From the NCBI GenBank assembly GCA_002733915.1, contig NVXN01000008.1, forward strand, positions 67,972 to 74,674: a DNA stretch of 6,703 bases, given 5' to 3'. Made by a program: the position numbers and the translations under genes. Of the stretch, positions 1 to 6,305 are shown piece after piece. The notes under the pieces were generated by a model. It was not told where the DNA came from and did no database searches. It worked only from the letters and a program-made list of their open reading frames with translations. Source of the DNA: Aequorivita sp. (lineage in GTDB: Bacteria; Bacteroidota; Bacteroidia; Flavobacteriales; Flavobacteriaceae). Position 1 is the stretch's first letter. Each line of letters opens with the position of its first letter.

Positions 1-1334
<1,334 letters not shown>

Positions 1335-1337
1335 TTA

Positions 1338-1345
1338 CGAAAATA
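1338..1345 (-). promoter_or_regulatory. Weak candidate -7 promoter element for katG
   Basis: Read on the minus strand this is TATTTTCG, one mismatch from the Bacteroidetes -7 consensus TAnnTTTG, ending 27 bases before the katG ATG. No clear TTG -33 element lies 17-23 bases upstream. A second imperfect match, TAAGTTTT at 1411-1404, lies on the other side of the palindrome, so the true start site is undecided. Confidence 0.22.
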
Positions 1346-1361
1346 ACAATTAAAACTGCTG

Positions 1362-1395
1362 AAACATTAAAAATCAATCGGTTGTTTTAATGTTT
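1362..1395. repeat. Perfect 11-bp inverted repeat between the aminotransferase gene and katG
   Basis: The arms AAACATTAAAA (1362-1372) and TTTTAATGTTT (1385-1395) are exact reverse complements. Inside them CAA (1375-1377) and TTG (1382-1384) extend the stem around a TCGG loop, leaving a 2-base bulge (1373-1374). The element starts 49 bases past the aminotransferase stop and ends 52 bases before the katG ATG on the transcribed strand. It could be the aminotransferase terminator, although the U-run lies inside the stem and no U-tract follows. It could also be a leader hairpin, or an operator for a peroxide-responsive regulator of katG. The structure is seen directly; its role is inference. Confidence 0.6.
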
Positions 1396-1443
1396 AAATT
1401 GATAAAACTTATTATTGGGATGAGGGAGGATAACTTTTATAAA

Positions 1444-2583
1444 TCAAAATTGCCGAAAAATGGTAGCAGCCTCTGCCAAGGTTTCATCCGTTTTTGCGAA
1501 ACAGACTCGAATTTGTTTGAAATCTTTTCCTCCTTCATTGAAAACCGAAGTGGGAATTGTTGCAATTTTAAATTCCTTCGTAAGCCTTCCCGCGAAAGCG
1601 ATATCACTTTCTTTTGAAATTTCTGAAAAATCCAGCATTTGGAAATACGTTCCTTTTGAAGGAATAATTTTGAATTTGGAATCTTCCATCAAATTCAAAA
1701 AGAAATCCCTTTTCTGCTGGTAAAAATCCCCGAGTTTTAAATAGTGGCTTTCGTTTTTTAAATAGGTTGCCAACGCTTTTTGAACAGGATGGTTTACACA
1801 GAAAACTACAAATTGATGCACTTTTTGAAACTCCTTCATCAAATTTCTGGGTGCGGCACAATAGCCCATTTTCCAACCTGTATTATGAAATGTTTTTCCG
1901 AAAGAAGCCGTAACAAAACTTCGAGCGGCCAAAGCTTCAAGTTTTGAGGCACTTTGATGTACATTTCCATCAAAAATAATATGTTCATAAACTTCGTCGC
2001 TTAAAACTAAAAGATTGTTTTTCTCAGCTAAATCCTGCAATTGAAGCATATCATCTTTCGAAAGAATTGATCCCGTTGGATTGTGCGGCGAATTGATGAT
2101 TATCATTTTTGTCTTAGCTGAAATCTTATCCGCAACTTCTTGCCAATCCGGATTATAAAAAGGAGGTTTTAGTTGAATTGGAATAATTTTTCCGCCAAAA
2201 AGTTCAATGGTTGGCGCATAACAATCATAGGCTGGAGTGAAAATAATTACCTCATCGCCTTTGCTGATTGTTGCCGCAATTATTGTAAAAATTGCCTGCG
2301 TTGCGCCAGCGGTAATCGTAATTTCAGTCTCGGGATTGTAAAAATGGTCGTGCAGTTTTTCAATCTTTTTTGAAATTTCCATTCGCAATTCAAAATCGCC
2401 CGGCATAGGGGCGTATTGGTTGAAACCATCACGCATTGCTTTGTCAACCAAAGCATTTAAAGCGGGATCGCTGGGGAAATTTGGAAATCCCTGCGAAAGG
2501 TTTAAAGCGTTATGGTCTGCCGCCATTTTGCTCATTTTGGCGAAGATGGAGGTTTCTATATTTGGAAGTTTTGAATTAATCAT
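1444..2583 (-). CDS. ybdL: PLP-dependent methionine aminotransferase, YbdL type (379 aa)
   Basis: A complete class I/II fold-type I aminotransferase that resembles E. coli YbdL throughout. YbdL transfers the amino group of methionine (and some aromatic amino acids) to a 2-oxo acid, giving 4-methylthio-2-oxobutanoate. Visible landmarks are LSQGFPNFPSD near residue 30, NQYAPMPG near 55-62, the cofactor-loop TAGATQA, N168 in NSPHNPTGS, D196 and Y199 in SDEVYEH, the Schiff-base lysine K230 in SFGKTFHNTGWKMGYC, and the carboxylate-binding R359 in IRVCFAK. The length is normal for the family. The first eight bases (ATGATTAA) contain the end and stop codon of the upstream Vsr-like gene, so the two are probably co-transcribed and translationally coupled; no separate promoter is evident. 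A general aromatic aminotransferase or kynurenine aminotransferase (same subgroup) is the main alternative, but the YbdL-like signature favours methionine. Cytosolic. Confidence 0.9.
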   Translation of the reverse strand: MINSKLPNIETSIFAKMSKMAADHNALNLSQGFPNFPSDPALNALVDKAMRDGFNQYAPMPGDFELRMEISKKIEKLHDHFYNPETEITITAGATQAIFTIIAATISKGDEVIIFTPAYDCYAPTIELFGGKIIPIQLKPPFYNPDWQEVADKISAKTKMIIINSPHNPTGSILSKDDMLQLQDLAEKNNLLVLSDEVYEHIIFDGNVHQSASKLEALAARSFVTASFGKTFHNTGWKMGYCAAPRNLMKEFQKVHQFVVFCVNHPVQKALATYLKNESHYLKLGDFYQQKRDFFLNLMEDSKFKIIPSKGTYFQMLDFSEISKESDIAFAGRLTKEFKIATIPTSVFNEGGKDFKQIRVCFAKTDETLAEAATIFRQF

Positions 2584-3046
2584 TCTGTCCTGTATTTATG
2601 TACACCAAAATATCGTTGATGCATTTGTCTAAATTATGTTTTATTTCATTGGTCCAAAAGCGAAAAACCGTAAAACCCATTTCCGAAAGTTGTTTGTTCA
2701 CCTCACGGTCGCGTTGCATATTGCGTTCTATTTTGGGAACCCAAAAGCCTTTGTTGCTCTTTAGAGTTTCTTTACGCTCCGGCCAATTGTAGCCGTGCCA
2801 AAATTCGCCATCAATGAAAATGGCAAGTTTGTATTTTATGATGGAAATATCCGGTTTTCCGGGCAGTTTTTTGCTGTCCACGCGATAACGGATGGCTTTT
2901 TTCCAAAGGGCTTTTCTGAAAAGCAATTCTGGCTTGGTGTTCTTCCCACGAATTTTGCCCATCATTTTGGAACGCTTTTTAGTAGTGTAGAAACCAGATT
3001 CTTCGTTGAAACGTGGGACTTTTATTTTTTCCTCTTCATAAATCAT
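2576..3046 (-). CDS. vsr: Vsr-like very-short-patch-repair endonuclease (156 aa)
   Basis: Member of the Vsr family, PD-(D/E)XK-related nucleases that nick next to T:G mismatches left when 5-methylcytosine deaminates. It shows RSKMMGKIRGKNTKPE (residues 25-40), LPGKPD with the metal-binding aspartate D66 (E. coli D51), FIDGEFWHGYNW with the DNA-wedging F82-W83 and H84 (E. coli H69), then the basic stretch WVPKIERNMQRDREVNKQL (102-120) and FRFW. Length matches the family. The four zinc ligands of E. coli Vsr (C66, H71, C73, C117) have no equivalents: E81, Y86 and W88 occupy the first three, and the fourth falls at T132-N133. E. coli H64 aligns with D79. This seems to be a zinc-free branch, so substrate specificity is uncertain. 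No cytosine methyltransferase is in the window. The gene lies after the ahcY terminator, so it needs its own promoter; TAACTTTT at 3085-3078 is a weak -7 candidate. The chosen ATG is the first in frame; M28 or M29 would cut into the conserved region. Confidence 0.87.
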   Translation of the reverse strand: MIYEEEKIKVPRFNEESGFYTTKKRSKMMGKIRGKNTKPELLFRKALWKKAIRYRVDSKKLPGKPDISIIKYKLAIFIDGEFWHGYNWPERKETLKSNKGFWVPKIERNMQRDREVNKQLSEMGFTVFRFWTNEIKHNLDKCINDILVYINTGQND

Positions 3047-3094
3047 TCTATTAAAGTATAAATAATCTTAGCTTTTTAAAAGTTAAATATTTTG

Positions 3095-3127
3095 AAATAA
3101 AAAACCCCCACATTTCTGCGAGGGTTT
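3095..3127 (-). terminator. Rho-independent terminator of ahcY
   Basis: A hairpin at 3127-3102 is followed on the minus strand by six T, one A and three T (3104-3095). On the minus-strand RNA all 11 stem positions can pair: three A-U, three C-G, then U-G, C-G, G-U, C-G and A-U around a four-base loop (3116-3113). On the plus strand the two wobble positions become C-A mismatches (3108/3121 and 3110/3119), so the element is directional. It starts 43 bases beyond the ahcY stop codon. Confidence 0.87.
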
Positions 3128-3170
3128 AATTTTAAGAAATTGTAAATCTAAAATTTACGATCATAAATTA

Positions 3171-4487
3171 TTAATATCTGTAATACTCAGGCTTAAAAGG
3201 TCCTTCAACAGTTACGCCAATATATTCTGCTTGTTCTTCAGAAAGCTCAGTAAGCTCAACCCCAATTTTTTCAAGGTGCAATTTTGCAACCTTTTCATCT
3301 AAATGTTTTGGAAGCATATACACCTCGTTTTCGTAGTTTTCGCCATTTTTCCAAAGTTCGATCTGCGCCAAAGTTTGATTGGTGAAACTATTACTCATTA
3401 CAAAACTTGGGTGGCCAGTGGCGCAACCAAGGTTTACCAAACGGCCTTCAGCCAAAAGGATGATGTCTTTTCCGTCGATAGTATATTTGTCAACCTGTGG
3501 CTTAATTTCAACATGGGTGTGGCCGTGGTTTTTCTTTAACCAGGCTACTGCAATTTCGTTGTCGAAATGCCCAATGTTACAAACAATAGTTTTGTCTTTC
3601 ATCGCTTCAAAATGCTCTCCGCGAACGATGTCTTTGTTTCCTGTTGTGGTAATTACGATGTCTGCATTGCCTACAACCGTTTCCAACTTCTTCACTTCAA
3701 ATCCGTCCATTGCAGCTTGTAACGCACAAATTGGGTCAATTTCGGTAACTGTTACGATACTTCCAGCCCCTTTAAAAGAAGCGGCAGTTCCTTTACCAAC
3801 ATCGCCATAACCACAAACTACCACACGTTTTCCTGCCATCATAATGTCAGTAGCACGGCGGATTGCATCCACGGCGCTTTCACGACAACCGTATTTATTA
3901 TCGAATTTACTTTTGGTAACGCTATCGTTAATGTTAATAGCTGGCATTGGCAACGTACCTTTTTTCATACGCTCGTAAAGGCGGTGAACACCTGTGGTGG
4001 TTTCTTCAGAAATACCTTTTACGCCAGCGGCAAGCTCTGGATATTTGTCCAAAACCATATTGGTTAAATCGCCCCCGTCGTCAAGAATCATATTCAATGG
4101 TTTGCGGTCCTCGCCAAAGAAAAGCGTTTGCTCGATACACCAATCAAATTCCTCTTCGGTCATTCCTTTCCAAGCATATACTGGAATTCCAGCGTCGGCA
4201 ATTGCAGCGGCAGCGTGGTCCTGTGTAGAGAAAATGTTGCAAGAGCTCCAAGTAACTTCAGCGCCCAAGGCTTTCAAAGTTTCAATGAGTACTGCAGTTT
4301 GGATGGTCATATGGAGACAACCGGCAATACGCGCCCCTTTCAAAGGTTGCTCGTTTCCGTACTCTTCACGTAAACTCATAAGCCCTGGCATTTCTGCTTC
4401 GGCAAGCTCAATTTCTTTTCTTCCCCAGTCTGCCAGGGAAATATCTTTTACTTTAAACGCCGTATAAGGCACAGTTTTCGTTGACAT
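3171..4487 (-). CDS. ahcY: Adenosylhomocysteinase (S-adenosyl-L-homocysteine hydrolase), 438 aa
   Basis: Cytosolic NAD-dependent enzyme that reversibly splits S-adenosylhomocysteine, the product and inhibitor of SAM-dependent methyltransferases, into adenosine and homocysteine. The full length is present and close to that of the human enzyme. Aligning to the human residues with an offset of 6 gives D137 in [11 protein letters not shown]162 in [12 protein letters not shown]192, D196 and N197 in [16 protein letters not shown] with C201, H359 in [15 protein letters not shown], and K432 and Y436 near the C-terminal KPEYYRY that reaches into a neighbouring subunit. H59 ([12 protein letters not shown]) and C83 ([15 protein letters not shown]) are also conserved. 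The NAD-binding Rossmann loop is GYGDVGKG at 226-233. It is followed by a strong terminator and preceded by a consensus -7 element, so it is probably a single-gene transcript, divergent from the phosphopantetheinyl transferase gene. No mutation or truncation is seen. Confidence 0.98.
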   Translation of the reverse strand: MSTKTVPYTAFKVKDISLADWGRKEIELAEAEMPGLMSLREEYGNEQPLKGARIAGCLHMTIQTAVLIETLKALGAEVTWSSCNIFSTQDHAAAAIADAGIPVYAWKGMTEEEFDWCIEQTLFFGEDRKPLNMILDDGGDLTNMVLDKYPELAAGVKGISEETTTGVHRLYERMKKGTLPMPAININDSVTKSKFDNKYGCRESAVDAIRRATDIMMAGKRVVVCGYGDVGKGTAASFKGAGSIVTVTEIDPICALQAAMDGFEVKKLETVVGNADIVITTTGNKDIVRGEHFEAMKDKTIVCNIGHFDNEIAVAWLKKNHGHTHVEIKPQVDKYTIDGKDIILLAEGRLVNLGCATGHPSFVMSNSFTNQTLAQIELWKNGENYENEVYMLPKHLDEKVAKLHLEKIGVELTELSEEQAEYIGVTVEGPFKPEYYRY

Positions 4488-4551
4488 ATTTGTTATATTT
4501 ATACCCTAAAAAGCGGGCATTTGTTAAAAATAATTTCTGTTTTTCAGTCCG

Positions 4552-4559
4552 CAAAAGTA
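4552..4559 (-). promoter_or_regulatory. Consensus -7 element of the ahcY promoter
   Basis: The minus strand reads TACTTTTG, an exact match to the Bacteroidetes -7 consensus TAnnTTTG, 64 bases upstream of the ahcY ATG. Transcription from it would give a leader of about 55-60 nt. No TTG -33 element is present at the usual 17-23 base spacing, which lowers confidence. The element lies in the 93-bp divergent spacer (4488-4580); no comparable motif was found on the plus strand for the phosphopantetheinyl transferase gene. Confidence 0.5.
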
Positions 4560-4580
4560 CACAATATCCTTTAAAAGTTT

Positions 4581-5219
4581 ATGCCACTTTACAAAACTAT
4601 AACAGTAAATCCTCACACTAAAGTCTTCATTTGGAAGATTGAAGAGTCTTTTGAGGCGCTTTCCGAAGGAATTGATCTTACAAAAAATTGTGCAGGCCGT
4701 GTTACAAATATGAAAAGTGATCTGCACAGGCGAGGATTTATGAGTATTCGGCATTTGCTGGCTTTGGAAGGCTATACCGATCACGATTTATATTACGATG
4801 AAAACGGAAAACCCCATTTAACGGGCGATAAGCATATTTCCATTACACATTCCTTTAACTTTTCGGCAATAATAATTAGCGATATTGAAGTGGGGATTGA
4901 TATTGAAATGCAACGTCATAAAATCTTACGGATTGCCCATAAATTCACCCCCTTGAAAGCGTACAAGATTTTTGCAAATGAAGATGCGTTAATGCGGAAA
5001 CTCACTATTGTTTGGTGCGCCAAAGAATCTTTGTATAAAAGTTTTGCTGAGAAAGGCGTAAGCTTTTTGGAACATATTTATGTGGAAGACTTTAATCTCG
5101 ATGAAAACAAAACCACTGCTACCGTGACTTACGAGGACAAACAACAAAAATACGATGTAGATTTTTTGGAATTTGAAGAATTCACTTGTGCCTATGCGCT
5201 TATTTCTGAAAATAAGTAG
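4581..5219 (+). CDS. 4'-phosphopantetheinyl transferase superfamily protein (212 aa)
   Basis: Transfers the 4'-phosphopantetheine arm of coenzyme A to a conserved serine of an acyl or peptidyl carrier protein, converting apo to holo form. The family signature is complete: SITHS (87-91), VGIDIE (104-109) with the Mg2+ ligands D107 and E109, and WCAKESLYK (145-153) with E149 and K153. Size and layout fit the Sfp-type pseudo-dimeric class (about 200-240 aa) rather than the roughly 120-residue AcpS class. The ATG at 4581 is chosen because the residues after it (MPLYKTI and WKIEE) look like the ordinary N-terminus of this family; the next Met (44) would delete it. The stop codon abuts the ATG of the next gene, so the two form an operon. 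The carrier-protein partner cannot be told from the window: fatty-acid ACP, flexirubin or other polyketide ACP, or an NRPS are all possible. Confidence 0.92.
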   Translation: MPLYKTITVNPHTKVFIWKIEESFEALSEGIDLTKNCAGRVTNMKSDLHRRGFMSIRHLLALEGYTDHDLYYDENGKPHLTGDKHISITHSFNFSAIIISDIEVGIDIEMQRHKILRIAHKFTPLKAYKIFANEDALMRKLTIVWCAKESLYKSFAEKGVSFLEHIYVEDFNLDENKTTATVTYEDKQQKYDVDFLEFEEFTCAYALISENK

Positions 5220-5945
5220 ATGAAAGAAATTTTTTATAAAAATCTTCAGAAATCCGTTTCCGAAAAAGAAAAGCAACTCGCCATTTTAATTGACCCCGAT
5301 AAGTTTGATATTTCTGAAGTGAAATCTTTTTTGAATAAAATTCCGAAAGAAACCACCCATCTTTTAGTCGGCGGAAGTACCGTCGCAAATGGTGAAACCG
5401 AAGCTGCCGTTCAAGCATTGAAAGCAGAAACAGAACTTCCCATTTTTCTATTTCCGGGCGACCATTCGCATATTACCGCTTTTGCGGATGCACTTTTATT
5501 TTTGACATTGCTATCCGGAAGGAATGCAGAATATTTAATTGGCCAACAAATAAAATCCATTTCAAAATTGAAAAATTTTTCTTTGGAAATTATCTCCACT
5601 GGTTACATTTTAATTGATGGCGGTAACAATTCGTCGGTTTCAAAAGTGACAAACACGGAGCCGCTTCCGCAGGAAGATATTGAAATGATTGTGGATACGG
5701 CTCTTGCGGGGCAATTTATGGGCGCAAAACTAATTTATTTGGAAGCGGGCAGCGGCGCAAAATTACCCGTAAAACCCGAAATTATTTCTAAAGTAAAAAA
5801 GGCAATCAACATTCCATTAATCGTCGGTGGCGGAATAAAAACCGAAACCCAAAAGCAAGAAGCTTATAATTCTGGAGCAGATATGATTGTGATGGGAACG
5901 GCATACGAGGAAAATCCCAAATCCCAAATCCCAAATTCCAAATAA
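5220..5945 (+). CDS. Geranylgeranylglyceryl/heptaprenylglyceryl phosphate synthase family protein (241 aa)
   Basis: A TIM-barrel prenyltransferase of the PcrB/GGGPS family, which joins sn-glycerol-1-phosphate to a long prenyl diphosphate to form an ether-linked prenylglyceryl phosphate. In archaea this commits to membrane lipids. Bacterial members include B. subtilis PcrB (heptaprenyl donor) and a Bacteroidetes group with reported geranylgeranyl activity. Visible motifs are ILIDPDK (22-28) with the Mg-binding aspartate, VGGST (50-54), FPGDHSH (78-84), YLEAGSGA (173-180), VGGGIK (202-207) and VMGTAYE (224-230); the last three shape the phosphate site. The ATG follows the preceding TAG with no gap. 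The last 11-12 residues (ending PKSQIPNSK) are read from an AAATCCC heptamer array and are probably not native fold. Donor chain length cannot be read from sequence by eye. No glycerol-1-phosphate dehydrogenase is in the window. Confidence 0.92.
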   Translation: MKEIFYKNLQKSVSEKEKQLAILIDPDKFDISEVKSFLNKIPKETTHLLVGGSTVANGETEAAVQALKAETELPIFLFPGDHSHITAFADALLFLTLLSGRNAEYLIGQQIKSISKLKNFSLEIISTGYILIDGGNNSSVSKVTNTEPLPQEDIEMIVDTALAGQFMGAKLIYLEAGSGAKLPVKPEIISKVKKAINIPLIVGGGIKTETQKQEAYNSGADMIVMGTAYEENPKSQIPNSK

Positions 5946-5972
5946 ATCCCAAATTTCAAAAATTCAAATTCC
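5912..5972. repeat. Degenerate AAATCCC heptamer tandem array
   Basis: Three exact copies of AAATCCC (5912-5932) are followed by AAATTCC (5933-5939), a partial AAAT, AAATCCC (5944-5950), AAATTTC, AAAAATTC and AAATTCC (5966-5972). The first 34 bases are inside the GGGPS reading frame and supply its last residues and stop codon; the rest is intergenic. Arrays of this look occur at gene ends in flavobacterial genomes. The unit is 7 bases, so gain or loss of one copy shifts the frame. Confidence 0.8.
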
Positions 5973-5976
5973 AAAA

Positions 5977-5990
5977 ACTGCCAACTGCTA
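5977..5990. repeat. Two tandem ACTGCCA heptamers
   Basis: ACTGCCA (5977-5983) is followed directly by ACTGCTA (5984-5990). This second short heptamer repeat lies four bases after the AAATCCC array and has the same 7-base period but an unrelated unit. With only two copies it could be chance, but its position suggests that it is part of the same intergenic repeat block. Confidence 0.4.
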
Positions 5991-6017
5991 GTACCATCTG
6001 AATACTTTTTATAATTG

Positions 6018-6025
6018 TAACTTTG
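6018..6025 (+). promoter_or_regulatory. Consensus -7 element for the thiamine-binding protein-pnuC unit
   Basis: TAACTTTG exactly matches the Bacteroidetes -7 consensus TAnnTTTG and ends 19 bases before the ATG at 6045. Seventeen bases upstream is CTG (5998-6000), one mismatch from the TTG -33 element. The resulting leader would be only about 10-15 nt, too short for a riboswitch. Confidence 0.6.
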
Positions 6026-6041
6026 AAACAAAAATTTCAAA
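6022..6041. repeat. 7-bp inverted repeat overlapping the promoter and leader
   Basis: TTTGAAA (6022-6028) and TTTCAAA (6035-6041) are exact reverse complements separated by six bases (CAAAAA). The left arm overlaps the -7 element and the right arm ends three bases before the ATG. It could be an operator half-site pair, but A/T-rich sequence makes chance matches likely. Confidence 0.35.
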
Positions 6042-6044
6042 ATA

Positions 6045-6305
6045 ATGAAAATTTCAGTTGAACTTACCCTCACACCTTTACAAGACGATTACGAACCAGC
6101 AATCATAAATTTCATAAAAGGTTTACGAAATTCTGGACTTACAGTTTTAGAAAATCCACTGAGCACACAAGTTTATGGCGATTATGATGCGGTGATGAAT
6201 TTGCTTCAAAAGGAAATGAAAATTGCTTTGGAAACCGTTGAGAGAGGCTTGCTTTATATAAAAATTGTAAAATCGGACCGCAGCGACTATGAGCCCCATT
6301 TTTGA
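6045..6305 (+). CDS. Thiamine-binding protein family (YkoF/MTH1187, DUF77-like), 86 aa
   Basis: A small single-domain ferredoxin-like protein of the thiamine-binding family. It opens with the edge strand MKISVELTLTPL, continues with a helix (residues 15-30, EPAIINFIKGLRNSG), the conserved loop-strand VLENPLSTQVYGDYD (34-48), a second helix (49-66), and the closing strand LLYIKIVKSDR (69-79). Members bind thiamine or related pyrimidines in solution. The name comes from YkoF of Bacillus, which has two such repeats where this one has a single copy and would presumably oligomerise. There is no signal peptide, so it should be cytosolic. It is the first gene after a consensus promoter and overlaps pnuC by 17 bases, implying co-expression with a vitamin transporter. 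The fold and family are fairly clear; actual ligand and role (delivery, sensing or buffering) are inference. Confidence 0.82.
   Translation: MKISVELTLTPLQDDYEPAIINFIKGLRNSGLTVLENPLSTQVYGDYDAVMNLLQKEMKIALETVERGLLYIKIVKSDRSDYEPHF

Noticed and set aside
2576..3046. Restriction-modification or defence island around the Vsr-like gene
   Set aside because: Both flanking genes are ordinary metabolism; no methyltransferase, restriction enzyme or mobile element is visible in the window.
3379..4467. Long open frames (143 and 157 codons) antisense to ahcY
   Set aside because: They are shadows of a strongly conserved coding strand and show no family motif, promoter or plausible start context.
4488..4580. 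SAM or SAH riboswitch, or a leader hairpin, upstream of ahcY
   Set aside because: The 93-bp spacer is too short and lacks recognisable riboswitch cores. The only pairings seen (GCGGGC with GTCCGC at 4513-4518/4547-4552, one mismatch; CCC with GGG) are weak.
5912..5972. CRISPR array
   Set aside because: The units are contiguous heptamers with no spacers and no cas gene nearby.
5946..6044. TPP riboswitch ahead of the thiamine-binding protein gene
   Set aside because: No CTGAGA-type THI-box core is present, and most of the interval is heptamer repeat and promoter.
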